A DNA stretch of 64,000 bases from Sporolactobacillus sp. CQH2019 (GCF_028765345.1 NZ_JARAJZ010000008.1:62854-126853); one strand, 5' to 3'. Numbered from the stretch's first letter, positions 37,312 to 46,846 are shown. Notes: generated by a model from the letters alone, not told the origin. Translations and numbers: made by a program.

Positions 37312-37339
37312 ACCGGGAGAGGATGCTTCCGGTTTTTTT
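37312..37339 (+). terminator. Terminator after the phosphoesterase gene
   Basis: Stem ACCGGGAG / CTTCCGGT (one wobble) followed by T7. Confidence 0.8.
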
Positions 37340-37714
37340 GTATTTTTCAGCTCTTAATCTGCAGGAGACGCGTTCAAAATCGATCCGTTCCTGCTCTAAA
37401 GGAAACTGCCTGATTCTCTGTTACGGGAATCGATAGATGCGAATAAAAAATGAACGGTCGTTGATTGCAAGTAAATGGCGAACCCGCCTCAGTAAACGAA
37501 AATCAACAAATATGAATCATTGAACAAATTCCGGCTTTCGACCGATCATGACCGTTCCGGCAATCAGCCGATGCTTCAGTGTGATGACAAAGTTAATTCC
37601 CGTTTCATATCGGAAAAGATAGGTTCTGAATGAATATTCCATTTTGCAGCGATCTTTGCGAATGGCAAAAAAGAAATGTTTAAATCAAAAGAGAAGAATT
37701 TTTTCATTTTTTTC
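37340..37714. other. Intergenic region with a possible tiny minus-strand frame
   Basis: Mostly featureless. On the minus strand, 37642 to 37517 encodes 41 residues (MEYSFRTYLFRYETGINFV ...) with protein-like composition but no ribosome-binding site; it may be a gene remnant. Confidence 0.25.
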
Positions 37715-37743
37715 TTGTACGAACCGGGCTCACATGCTAAAAT
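37715..37743 (+). promoter_or_regulatory. Sigma-A promoter of the iron permease gene
   Basis: TTGTAC (37715-37720), 17-base spacer, TAAAAT (37738-37743). Confidence 0.7.
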
Positions 37744-37755
37744 ATTTGTGAAAAC

Positions 37756-37776
37756 AATTGATAATGATTATCAATT
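37756..37776. promoter_or_regulatory. Fur box
   Basis: AATTGATAAT-G-ATTATCAATT, a palindrome with perfect 10-bp arms that matches the Fur consensus GATAATGATWATCATTATC in its core. It sits just after the predicted transcription start of the FTR1 gene, so iron-bound Fur would block initiation. Confidence 0.88.
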
Positions 37777-37799
37777 TCGAATATGAAGGGACGATCCTT

Positions 37800-38636
37800 A
37801 TGTACGCCGCTTTTCTTGTTGCTCTAAGGGAAGGTCTTGAAATATCACTCATCGCCGGTATCATTTTTGCCTATCTAAGTAAAATCGGCGAGAAAGAGAA
37901 AAAACCGTATATCTGGGCCGGCCTTTTTTTAGCAGCACTTGTATCCATTGGTTTTGCAGTGATCATTTATCGCTTTAACGGCCCCGGTGAATGGGCGTAT
38001 CAGGCCTATCTTGAAGCGACGATTTTTTTCCTGGCTGTAACGATACTGACTTACATGACTTTCTGGATGAAGAAGAACGGTTCGTCGCTGAACGCCGGCA
38101 TCAAAGATAAAATCAATAACGCACTGCACGGCGGAAACGTGTTTCAGCTCGTCTTTCTGGCGTTTATCACCGTCATCCGCGAAGGCGCCGAATTTGTGAT
38201 GTTTATTCTTGCCATCCTTAACGGCCGGTCTGCAAATCCGCTGCCCATCGTATCGGGTACGGCCATCGGGCTTGTCCTCGCCGTTTTGATCGGTTACGGT
38301 ATCTACAGCGGTACTTATCGAATGAATCTGTCTTATTTCTTTCAAATAATGGGCTCCCTGCTGATTGTCGTTGCAGCGGGGTTGCTTGGGAGTGCCGTCG
38401 CCGCGTTAACAGAGACCGGTATATTGCCGGTGACCGGCTACATATATAATTTAAGCGGCGTTCTGAATCAGCATGATGCGATCGGCGCGGTGCTCAATGC
38501 CCTGGTGGGCTACTCCGACCATCCGACCTATCTGCAGGGCGCGACGTGGTTCATTTATCTGGTTGTTGTCATGATCCTGTTTACGAGAAATAAGAGCGTG
38601 CAGACGGGAAAAATAAACGCGTCGTCCGGCAAGTAA
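37800..38636 (+). CDS. FTR1-family high-affinity iron permease
   Basis: ATG 37800 with GAAGGGA upstream; 278 residues with about seven membrane helices. Both iron-ligand motifs of the family are present: REGLE (residues 10-14, helix 1) and REGAE (127-131, helix 4). Family members take up Fe(III) coupled to an oxidase, or Fe(II) as in EfeU; the usual EfeO/EfeB partners are not adjacent here. A Fur box directly overlaps the leader, strongly supporting iron-regulated uptake. Confidence 0.92.
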   Translation: MYAAFLVALREGLEISLIAGIIFAYLSKIGEKEKKPYIWAGLFLAALVSIGFAVIIYRFNGPGEWAYQAYLEATIFFLAVTILTYMTFWMKKNGSSLNAGIKDKINNALHGGNVFQLVFLAFITVIREGAEFVMFILAILNGRSANPLPIVSGTAIGLVLAVLIGYGIYSGTYRMNLSYFFQIMGSLLIVVAAGLLGSAVAALTETGILPVTGYIYNLSGVLNQHDAIGAVLNALVGYSDHPTYLQGATWFIYLVVVMILFTRNKSVQTGKINASSGK

Positions 38637-38650
38637 TCATGGTTGAACAG

Positions 38651-39608
38651 AATAAAGTAAAATGGGTATTCCCCCAACTCATATATCTAGTTGGGCCGCG
38701 GCGTGAAAGCGCCGTCGATTCTTCCGAAAAACGAGCGGCTGGCACGAGCGGCAGTCTATAGCTCCAAATGTTTATGCGGACAACGGTTTATTCCGCTGAA
38801 AAGGAGGATATCCGGCACGGACAGGCATTAACCTGGCGGAAACACCTGATCTTTTTCTTTGGCCTGCCGCGTACCCATGTAAATCGTGGTGAAAATCGCC
38901 GGGAAACGTCGGCGTATCAGTAAACAGACCGGGATCAATAAGTGTGAATAATCGAAGCACCAAGATTGTACCCGATTGATTTAACCAACCGTGGCAGACA
39001 GTTTATCGGTTGTTACTTTCGGTTTAAACTCTTAACGGAGCGATACTCCGCCGGAACAGGGCGAATCGAGCCCATTTTAGGGCGATAGTTCGCTGTTTTA
39101 GGGCGATTCATTCCTTTTTTCAGGGCGATAAACTCTTAATGGAGCGATACTTCGCCGGAACAGAGCGAATCGAGCCCATTTCAGGGCGATAGTTCGCTGT
39201 TTTAGGGCGATTCATCCTTTTTTCAGGGCGATTAGTTCTTAACGGAGCGATACTCCGCCGGAACAGGGCGAATCGAGCCCATTTCAGGGCGATAGTTCGC
39301 TGTTTTAGGGCGATTCATTCCTTTTTCAGGGCGATTAGCAATTTTTTTGGAGAGAATTCTCGGACCGATGTTGGCCGGCGGCCGGGCTGTATGGATTGGA
39401 TTTCAGCCCATTATCGACCGTGGCAGGCATTAGAGTTATCGGCTGTTACGTCTTGATTATCGACCGTGACAATAAGTTTATCGACCCTTGCAGAAGTTTA
39501 TGGATCGTGAAGACGTTCTCGCCTTTCAAGAGATGGTTTCAGGAAGAGTCGATCATCAATTGACGGCACAGCAGAAAAATGAACTAAGGGGATACTCATA
39601 TAAAATAA
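38651..39608 (+). mobile_element. Composite non-coding element, copy 2 (MITE-like)
   Basis: Left end TGGGTATTCCCCCAACTC (38663-38680); right end inverted reads TGAGTATCCCCTTAGTTC (39581-39598), 12 of 18 positions matching. Flanks AATAAAGTAA and TATAAAATAA match at 8 of 10. The left module (to about 38990) aligns with copy 1, and the right module (39488-39598) aligns with copy 1 and with 46716-46826. The centre has been replaced by an array with a different unit (AGGGCGAT). No conserved coding frame. Confidence 0.65.
39030..39340 (+). repeat. Array of AGGGCGAT units with about 104-bp higher-order period
   Basis: Units of 19-22 bp headed AGGGCGAT or AGAGCGAA. The five-unit block beginning AGGGCGATAGTTCGC recurs at 39079, 39183 and 39286, i.e. 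104 and 103 bp apart. One unit class is 19 bp, as in the array at 3896-4675. Confidence 0.9.
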
Positions 39609-39634
39609 AAGGAGACGGCCTAACGGCCGCCTCC
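39603..39634 (-). terminator. Terminator of the quinone oxidoreductase gene
   Basis: Minus-strand stem GGAGGCGGCC / GGCCGTCTCC (one mismatch) with GTTA loop, followed by TTTTATTTTA. Confidence 0.75.
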
Positions 39635-39636
39635 TT

Positions 39637-40620
39637 TTACTTCGCCACATCCAGAACGATTTTTCCTGTACTTTTGCGGCTCTCCATCCATTCATGAGCT
39701 TTTGCCGCGTCTTCCAGAGGATAATGTCTCCCGACTTTCATTTTCAGGCGTCCCTCTTTTAAATAACGGAAAATGTCGGCGGAAGCATTGCTCAGAAGAT
39801 CCGGCCGGTTCCTGATTGTTGTTCCGAGACTGAAACCGAGAACGGCACGGCAGCTTGAATGCAGATCCGTTGTCTTGAAATGTCCCGTTCCTCCTGCTGC
39901 ACTGCCGAAATTGACAAGTCTTCCGTACATGGCGAGGCAGGTAAGACTTTTTTCGGCGACATCACCGGAAATCGAATCAAGAATGACGTCAGCACCTTTT
40001 CCGTCAGTCAATTCTTTGACTTTTGCTGCAAAGTCTTCAGTCTGATAATTAATGACATGGTCCGCGCCTGCTTCCAGAGCAGCGTCGCGCTTCCGATCAT
40101 TTCCAACCGTGCCGATCACTTGTTTTGCGCCCATGATCCGGGCAAGCTGGACGGCCGTTGTGCCGATTCCGCCCGCCGCAGCGTGGATCAGCACCGTCTC
40201 GCCGGGAGCAAGGCGCGCCACGTCGGCAAGCAGCTTATACGAGGTGAAGGAGACGGTCGGACAGGCCGCGGCTGTCTCAAAATCAACGTTATCCGGAATC
40301 GGGAAAGTCAGATTTTCATCGGAAACCGTATATTCCGAATAAGAGCCGTTTTTAAGAAGCGCAATGACCCGCTGGCCGGGCTTAAGACGGTGCACATCAG
40401 ACCCGACCTTTTCAATGATGCCGGCTGCGTCCAGGCCGGGAATAAAAGGCGGCTTGCCGCCCGAGTGATAGCGGCCCTGCCGTGACATAATGTCGGCAAA
40501 ATTGACGCTGGTTGCGATAATGCGGATCAGCACTTGCCTTGCATCTATAGAAGGGATGTCCGTTTCGGCTACTTTTAAGACGGACGGACCGCCAAAATCT
40601 GAGACAACGACTGTCTTCAT
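39637..40620 (-). CDS. Quinone oxidoreductase-like zinc-free alcohol dehydrogenase
   Basis: ATG 40620 with GGGAGG upstream; 327 residues. Medium-chain dehydrogenase/reductase fold: GroES-like N-terminal domain, then the NADPH-binding motif AAAGGIGTTAVQLAR (about residues 145-160) and GADHVINY. The structural and catalytic zinc ligands of true alcohol dehydrogenases are absent, placing it with NADPH:quinone reductases (QOR/YogA-like). Physiological substrate unknown. Monocistronic, with a hairpin terminator. Confidence 0.88.
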   Translation of the reverse strand: MKTVVVSDFGGPSVLKVAETDIPSIDARQVLIRIIATSVNFADIMSRQGRYHSGGKPPFIPGLDAAGIIEKVGSDVHRLKPGQRVIALLKNGSYSEYTVSDENLTFPIPDNVDFETAAACPTVSFTSYKLLADVARLAPGETVLIHAAAGGIGTTAVQLARIMGAKQVIGTVGNDRKRDAALEAGADHVINYQTEDFAAKVKELTDGKGADVILDSISGDVAEKSLTCLAMYGRLVNFGSAAGGTGHFKTTDLHSSCRAVLGFSLGTTIRNRPDLLSNASADIFRYLKEGRLKMKVGRHYPLEDAAKAHEWMESRKSTGKIVLDVAK

Positions 40621-40882
40621 TCTCTGTTCCTCCCGATTTTGAATTCTGTGTCGGATATCATGATAACATCCGTATTCATTATAACGGCGGGGTCCGGATG
40701 TTGCACTCAATGTGCATGAAAGAGGCAGTGGGATTTTTTACCCGGATCAATGATAAGTTATTGTAAATAATCGATCATTTTCAGACAAAACAGCCGTGCG
40801 TTCTATAGAATAGACGATAGAAGCTGAAAGATTACCTTCCAGTATTCCTGCACTTAACCAAAAAGGGAACGGAGCGTGTCCG

Positions 40883-42127
40883 ATGAAAAAATGGTCCCGG
40901 GAGGAAACTAGCTGGATATTTTATGACTGGGCAACCACGGTCTTTTCTGTTGTCATGATGACGGCGCTGCTCCCGATCTATTTCAAATCCGCAGCGGCGG
41001 AAGCAGGCATGAGCGGGCCTGAGTCGACCGCTATATGGGGCTATGTCAATTCTTTTGCCACGCTGATCATTGCCCTCCTTGCCCCGATTTTGGGGACGAT
41101 TGCCGACTTCAGGGGATATAAAAAACGTTTTTTTACAGTTTTTTTCTTTCTCGGCGTTCTGTTCACCGCTCTTCTCGCCCTGATCCCGGCGTCACAGTGG
41201 ACGGCGGTACTCGTCTTCTATTTTATTGCCTTAATCGGATCTGCCGGGGCGAATGTTTTTTACAATGCCTTTCTTGTCGATGTCACGTCAAATGGACGGA
41301 TGCATCAAGTATCTGCCAGGGGATTCGCGCTCGGTTATATCGGCGGCTCCATCCCCTTCATTTTTTGCATAGCGCTTGTCATGCTTGCCCAGAACGGCCG
41401 AATTCCGATGACTGTCGGAGCGGCGAGCAGACTGTCGTTTGCGGTGACGGCACTTTGGTGGGGGCTGTTCACCATTCCTTTTTTAAAAAACGTCCGGCAG
41501 CGCTATTTTATTGAGCGCGTGTCGAGACCGGTCACAGCGAGTTTCCGGCGCCTGTTTCATACTATTCAATCGGTAAAAAGCTATCCTGCCGTTTTCCTTT
41601 TCCTATTGGCCTACTTTTTCTATATTGACGGTGTCGGCACTGTCATCACAATGTCCACTTCATTCGGGACCGATCTCGGAATCGGAGCGGCTCAGCTTTT
41701 GTTGATTCTGCTTGTGACTCAATGGGTGGCCGCCCCGTTTGCCGTGCTCTACGGCCGTCTTTCTGAGCGGTTGGGTGCCAAAAAAATGCTTTACGCCGGC
41801 ATCGCCGTCTACATCGTCGTATGCGCCTATGCCTATTTCATGAAGACAGCTCTTGATTTCTGGATACTGGCCATGCTCGTCGCCACGTCGCAGGGCGGCA
41901 TTCAGGCGATCAGCCGCTCCTATTTTGCGAGGCTGGTCCCTAAGGAGTCGGCCAATGAATTCTTTGGTTTTTACAGCATCTTCGGCAAATTTTCAACGGT
42001 CCTGGGTCCTCTTCTGCTCGCTGCGGCGACTCAGCTGTCGGGGCGGACGAATGTCGGTGTGCTCAGTGTGACCATTCTCTTTATTATTGGCGCTCTGATC
42101 CTGAGAAAAGTGCCGGACCATGAATGA
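40883..42127 (+). CDS. MFS transporter of the UMF1/ATG22-like family
   Basis: ATG 40883; ribosome-binding site AACGGAGCG; 414 residues with about 12 membrane helices. Signature features of the family are WIFYDWATTVFSVVMMTALLPIYF in the first helix region (read as FYDWATTVFSVVM), the loop GTIADFRGYKKRFF, and QGGIQAISRSYFARLVPKE in the second half. Homologues such as Bacillus YxiO have no assigned substrate. Divergent from the quinone reductase gene. Confidence 0.85.
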   Translation: MKKWSREETSWIFYDWATTVFSVVMMTALLPIYFKSAAAEAGMSGPESTAIWGYVNSFATLIIALLAPILGTIADFRGYKKRFFTVFFFLGVLFTALLALIPASQWTAVLVFYFIALIGSAGANVFYNAFLVDVTSNGRMHQVSARGFALGYIGGSIPFIFCIALVMLAQNGRIPMTVGAASRLSFAVTALWWGLFTIPFLKNVRQRYFIERVSRPVTASFRRLFHTIQSVKSYPAVFLFLLAYFFYIDGVGTVITMSTSFGTDLGIGAAQLLLILLVTQWVAAPFAVLYGRLSERLGAKKMLYAGIAVYIVVCAYAYFMKTALDFWILAMLVATSQGGIQAISRSYFARLVPKESANEFFGFYSIFGKFSTVLGPLLLAAATQLSGRTNVGVLSVTILFIIGALILRKVPDHE

Positions 42128-42190
42128 GCGTGCGATCACGGTCCGGGCTCCGGGCCATTTTTCATAGTCTGACAGATTGCCGATGCCCGC

Positions 42191-42757
42191 TTAATTTCTT
42201 TTTGCCCGGATTCTGATCCACAGAGCGATCACGAGTGCGCCGGCCACATCTGCTATTAGATCGGTCATCGTATCTGTATTGTCGATCTGCATGGTTGTAC
42301 CGAACAGCTGGTCGATGCTGAATTCATAGATTTCCCAAAAGGGCCCGCCAAGCGCTGAGAATGACAGGATGAAGAGAAAAAGGAACCACGGGGAGATCCT
42401 TTGTCCCGCATCCCGGCGGCCGACAAACATCCTGTAAAGAGCAATGGCTGCAAAAGCAAGAACGACACCGCTCAGTCCATGCACCAGCTTATCCCATCCG
42501 TGAATTCGGTAAAAGCCTAGAACCGATCCGAGAAACTGAGATCCGAACAAAAAGATGAGATAGGTGATGGCGAGCGGCAGATCGGGCATGAAACGTTTAA
42601 AAACAGTCAGCAGGGCAGGAACGGCCCCGCACAGCATGCCGGCCAGTCCGATCGATCCGAAAAAAGCGTTTCCGGAGACGAAATTGAAGACGGCCACCAG
42701 AGCCATTAAAATAATGTAAAAAGTGCTGAATAAAATAACATAGCGGCGATTTGTCAT
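42191..42757 (-). CDS. DUF2238 (YjdF-like) membrane protein
   Basis: ATG 42757 with AGGTG upstream; 188 residues with about five helices. Conserved polar residues inside the membrane region (WDKLVHGLSG, GGPFWEIYEFSIDQ, DNTDTMTDLIADVAGAL) are those of the DUF2238 family, which includes YjdF-like proteins. The His/Glu/Asp pattern suggests a metal site, but no function is established. Confidence 0.75.
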   Translation of the reverse strand: MTNRRYVILFSTFYIILMALVAVFNFVSGNAFFGSIGLAGMLCGAVPALLTVFKRFMPDLPLAITYLIFLFGSQFLGSVLGFYRIHGWDKLVHGLSGVVLAFAAIALYRMFVGRRDAGQRISPWFLFLFILSFSALGGPFWEIYEFSIDQLFGTTMQIDNTDTMTDLIADVAGALVIALWIRIRAKRN

Positions 42758-42787
42758 CGCTTACACCTGTTTCCGTTATAATAGAAT

Positions 42788-43535
42788 AAAATGATTATCC
42801 CGGCGACAATCGATAAAATGAGTGAAGATCGAAAAACTGCGCTTAATGACCGAAAAAGCGTTGGCGACGACCGATAAACCGAACGTTATGACCGAAAAAC
42901 TGCGTCTAGCGACCGATAAAATCCCGGCGACAATCGATAAAATGAGTGAAGACCGAAAAACTGCGCTTAATGACCGAAAAAGCGTCGGCAACGACCGAAA
43001 AAGCGGACGTTATGACCGAAAAACCGTGCCTAACGACCGATAAAATCCTGCCGACAATCGATAAAATGAGTGAAGACCGAAAAACTGCGCTTAATGACCG
43101 AAAAAGCGTCGGCAACGACCGAAAAAGCGGACGTTATGACCGAAAAACCGTGCCTAGCGACCGATAAAATCCTGCCGGCGACCGATAAAATGAGTGAAGA
43201 TCGAAAAACTACGCCTAACGACCGCGACAACCGGTAAAATGAGTGAAGACCGAAAAACTGCGCTTAATGACCGAAAAACCGTCGGCGGCGACCGAAAAAG
43301 CGGACGTTATGACCGAAAAACTGTGCTTAACGACCGATAACTGCGGACTGTGTGCATAAGCAAATAGGGGCAGAAAAATATCAAATATTTCAAAATTTAT
43401 CATCCGCCTATGGAAATCGATCGCCTGCCTTCAAATTATATCGTTTTTCGGGAAAGAATATCCATATTTATTAGAGATGTCACCGATTCATGCTGCGGTT
43501 CGGCCGGATTTAAACTGAAGGGATACTCTCTGGAA
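42788..43535 (-). mobile_element. Probable rearranged copy of the composite element
   Basis: The right boundary AACTGAAGGGATACTCT (43513-43529) resembles the right end of copies 2 and 3 (GAACTAAGGGGATACTC), and the left boundary AATGATTATCCC (42790-42801) resembles AATGGGTATTCCCC. Between them lies an array of GACCGATAAA units, the reverse complement of TTTATCGGTC found in copies 1 and 3. The left and right modules are not clearly conserved, so assignment is tentative. Confidence 0.4.
42809..43343 (-). repeat. GACCGAWAAA array with 124-bp higher-order period
   Basis: About 25 units of mostly 21 bp headed GACCGAAAAA or GACCGATAAA. The marker ATGAGTGAAGA recurs at 42818, 42942, 43066 and 43190, exactly 124 bp apart, then at 43239. 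Each block has four 21-bp units plus 18- and 22-bp units. Open frames such as repeated LMTEK/ATTDK heptapeptides follow from the period and have no ribosome-binding site. Confidence 0.93.
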
Positions 43536-43894
43536 ATACTTATCATGAAAATCATGCGGCTGGGCAGAAAAAAATTTTTGAGGCTTTGCGGCTGATCTTT
43601 TTCTATCCGTCCGCAGTCCGTCGTCTGTTCTGTGCCGGGGGACCGTTGTTAATGCTTGATGACAATGCTAAGCTAATCTTTAGCTGAATATTATGAAAAA
43701 GTATCGGTTCTTTGTCCTGGCAGGTTCTTACGATGATTGATACTGCCGAAGCCCTTCGCGAGTGAAGCATTTTTACGTAAGCGGTTTAATTCTTTGAGGG
43801 GCATTGACCCGTCACTGCCGGCCGGATTAAGAAAAAGATAAAACGGATGTCCGACTGTCTGTTCAATATTCTATCGGAAAAGCGAGGAGATTAT
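43536..43894. other. Region upstream of the GH31 gene
   Basis: No gene seen. CGTAAGCGGTTTAA (43776-43789) matches the catabolite-responsive element consensus with two mismatches, which would fit CcpA control of the glucosidase. Confidence 0.35.
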
Positions 43895-46285
43895 ATGTTC
43901 GGCCTGATAAAACATTTTAAACAGCAGGACAATAAAATCATGATTGAATTTGAACAAAACAGCGTTCTGGCTGAAGTGATCACACCTTCGATTATTCATT
44001 TTTTCGCGCCTTTATCGGCGAAACAGGGCATTTCCAGGGCTGTGGAGAACCTCAGGGCTGCGCCGGGCAGCCTTTCCGTCAGACATGAGCATCGAAAAAT
44101 TGTTGTCAGGACTGAAAAGTTAGTCGTGAATATCTACGATGAGTTTAAGGTTGATATTTTCAACGCCGACGGAACCGTTTTATGCGAAGATTACAGGGGC
44201 GGCGATCAGCCGTTCGCAAGGAGGGGATCCGGGGAAGGGCTGGATCTTGCGGCTGAAGAAGGGCACAAGTTCGCGGCCGAGAAACAGCGGCTGAAAATAA
44301 AAGTGCTTAAAAAGATGGAGAAAGCGATGTACTTCTATGGACTGGGAGATAAAACCGGCCATCTGAATAAAAAAGGCACCCATTACAAAATGTGGAATAC
44401 GGATGATGCAAGCCCTCATGTTGAGAGTTTCGAGGCAATGTACAAATCGATTCCTTTATTTATTGCGCTCAAAGAGAAACAGGCCTTCGGCATTTTTTTC
44501 GACAATACGTATGAATCTGTCTTCGATATGGGCAAAGAGAACAGCGGCTACTATTCATTCGGCGCCGTCGACGGCAATCTGGATTATTATTTCATCTACG
44601 GGCCGTCGGTCGGGGAAGTTGTCGGCGGCTATACTTATCTGACCGGAACAACGCCGCTGCCGCCGCTCTGGGCACTCGGATACCAGCAGTGCCGGTGGGC
44701 GTACACACCGGAGAAAAGGCTGCGCGAAATTGCCGGCCTTTTCAGAGAAAAGGATATTCCGTGCGACGTTCTCTACCTCGATATTGACTATATGGACGGC
44801 TATCGGGCCTTTACCTGGGATAAAGCGAAGTTTGCCGATCCGAAAAAAACGCTGGCCGATCTCAGAAGCAGAGGCTTTAAAGTCGTTACGATTATCGATC
44901 CCGGGATCAAGAAGGACAAGGGTTATACCATTTACGATCAGGGAATCAGAAACGGCTATTTTGCCACGGACAAGGACGGCATTCCCTACGTCAATCGGGT
45001 TTGGCCGGGAGACGCGCTCTATCCCGATTTTGCAAATGAAAAGGTCCGGGCATGGTGGGCGGACAATCAGAAAATCATGACAGACACCGGCGTTGCGGGC
45101 ATTTGGAATGATATGAATGAACCGGCAAGCTTCAACGGGCCTCTTCCCGGCGATGTCGTTTTCAATGATAACGGCGTGCCTGCCGATCATAGAGAAATTC
45201 ATAATGTCTACGGACACTACATGTCGAAAGCGACTTATGAAGGTATAAAAAAGGCAACCGGCAAACGGCCGTTTGTTGTTACACGGGCATGCTACGCCGG
45301 GACACAGAAATATTCGACCGTCTGGACCGGCGACAATCAAAGCATATGGGAGCACCTGAGAATGTCGCTGCCGATGCTGATGAATCTCGGATTAAGCGGC
45401 ATGGCTTTCTGCGGCGCCGATGTCGGCGGATTCGGATTCGACTGCACGGCGGAACTGCTCACACGCTGGATTCAGGTCGGCTGCTTCACGCCCCTTTTCC
45501 GCAATCATTCCGGCATATTCACCAGGGATCAGGAGCCCTGGGCATTCGATGAAGAATCGGCGAGCATTAACCGTAAATATATCAAACTGCGCTATCGGCT
45601 GCTTCCGTATTTCTATGATATTTTCCATCGCGAGGAAGAAAACGGCCTGCCGCTGATCCGTCCGCTGCTGCTGCACTATCAGGACGATCCGAAAACTTAT
45701 GAGATCAATGATCAGTTCCTCTGCGGTGAAAATATCCTGGTCGCTCCGATAGTGGAACAGGGCGCAAAGGCGCGGATCGTTTATTTGCCCGCGGGCAGCG
45801 GCTGGGTCGACTACTGGACGAAAGAAGAGTTCAAGGGAGGCCGGTATGTCATCAAAGAGACGCCCCTTGACGTATGTCCGGTTTATATAAAAACGGGAAG
45901 CATCATCCCGAATTATCCGGTTCAACATTATGTCGGTGAGATAGAGATTGAGGAGCTGGCTCTGGACATCTATCTTCCGGACGGCGGCGCGGACAGTTAT
46001 TATGAACATTATCAGGACGACGGCGAGACATTCGCGTATCGTCAAGGCGCCTATAATCTCTATCAAATTACCGTTCGAAAGGACGGAACGGGAAAGACGG
46101 TAAAAATTGCTTTAAATAAAAAACATTCAGGTTACAACAAGGCTTACCGATCTTTTAAATTCATTCTCAATAATATCAGGCCGTCCGAAGTGGCCGCAGA
46201 CGGGAAGCCTGTTGCGTTCGAAAGAGTAGAAAACGGCGTTCAGTTCCGCGTTGCCCGGGCGGCGGAGATCGTTGTCAAATGCTAA
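43895..46285 (+). CDS. GH31 alpha-glucosidase
   Basis: ATG 43895 with GCGAGGAG upstream; 796 residues. Glycoside hydrolase family 31 motifs: nucleophile region GIWNDMNEPASF (about residue 405) and acid/base region FCGADVGGFGFD, plus RNHSGIF in the barrel. N-terminal beta-sandwich and C-terminal beta-domains are of normal length, and there is no signal peptide, so it acts inside the cell on imported alpha-glucosides such as maltose or isomaltose-type oligosaccharides. Exact linkage preference cannot be deduced. Monocistronic as far as visible. Confidence 0.93.
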   Translation: MFGLIKHFKQQDNKIMIEFEQNSVLAEVITPSIIHFFAPLSAKQGISRAVENLRAAPGSLSVRHEHRKIVVRTEKLVVNIYDEFKVDIFNADGTVLCEDYRGGDQPFARRGSGEGLDLAAEEGHKFAAEKQRLKIKVLKKMEKAMYFYGLGDKTGHLNKKGTHYKMWNTDDASPHVESFEAMYKSIPLFIALKEKQAFGIFFDNTYESVFDMGKENSGYYSFGAVDGNLDYYFIYGPSVGEVVGGYTYLTGTTPLPPLWALGYQQCRWAYTPEKRLREIAGLFREKDIPCDVLYLDIDYMDGYRAFTWDKAKFADPKKTLADLRSRGFKVVTIIDPGIKKDKGYTIYDQGIRNGYFATDKDGIPYVNRVWPGDALYPDFANEKVRAWWADNQKIMTDTGVAGIWNDMNEPASFNGPLPGDVVFNDNGVPADHREIHNVYGHYMSKATYEGIKKATGKRPFVVTRACYAGTQKYSTVWTGDNQSIWEHLRMSLPMLMNLGLSGMAFCGADVGGFGFDCTAELLTRWIQVGCFTPLFRNHSGIFTRDQEPWAFDEESASINRKYIKLRYRLLPYFYDIFHREEENGLPLIRPLLLHYQDDPKTYEINDQFLCGENILVAPIVEQGAKARIVYLPAGSGWVDYWTKEEFKGGRYVIKETPLDVCPVYIKTGSIIPNYPVQHYVGEIEIEELALDIYLPDGGADSYYEHYQDDGETFAYRQGAYNLYQITVRKDGTGKTVKIALNKKHSGYNKAYRSFKFILNNIRPSEVAADGKPVAFERVENGVQFRVARAAEIVVKC

Positions 46286-46309
46286 GCAGAAAGGGGATAA
46301 CGAATACAG

Positions 46310-46830
46310 GAAACCGATTTTAGCGCCGGTCTTTTTGCATCGGCAGCTTATCGGATGTCGCGGACATTCCATCGATCATTGCTGAGATTTATCGGTCATT
46401 AGGCACGTTTTATCGGTCGCCGGGATTTTATCGGTCATGACGTCCGGTTTATCGGTCATTAGGCGCAGCTTATCGGTCATCGCCGGGGGGGTTATCGGAT
46501 GTCGCGGACATTCCATCGATCGTTGCTGAGATTTCTCGGTCGTTAAAAGCGGCTTATCGGTCATTAGGTACGGTTTATCGGTCATGAGTCCGGTTCATCG
46601 GTCATTAGGCGCAGCTTATCGACCATCGCCGGGGGGGTATCGGTCGCCATTGATTTTATCAGTCTTCAGCAGGTACACCCGGTTTATCAACCGCGGCAGG
46701 ACGTTTATTGACTGCTGCAGAAGTTTATGGATCGTGGAAACGCTTTCCACCTTTCATAGATGGTTTCAGGAGGCGCCGGCCATCAATTGACGGCACAGCA
46801 GGACAATGAGCTAAAGGAATACTCGTAAAA
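46310..46830 (+). mobile_element. Partial copy of the composite element with TTTATCGGTC array
   Basis: An array of roughly 21-bp TTATCGGTC units (about 46345-46690) followed by a right module (46716-46826) nearly identical to that at 39488-39598: AGAAGTTTATGGATCGTG, GATGGTTTCAGGA and CATCAATTGACGGCACAGCA. The right end inverted is CGAGTATTCCTTTAGCTC. The left module found in copies 1 and 2 is missing, so this copy is truncated or rearranged. A block GTTATCGGATGTCGCGGACATTCCATCGATC-like recurs within it (46350 and 46492 regions). Confidence 0.6.
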
Positions 46831-46846
46831 TTTTACCGGCTGAAAA

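Noticed and set aside
42822-43403. Repeat proteins with MTEK/TTDK or FSVI heptapeptides
   Set aside because: Open on both strands because of the 21-bp period; no start signals, and the higher-order 124-bp period is not a multiple of three.
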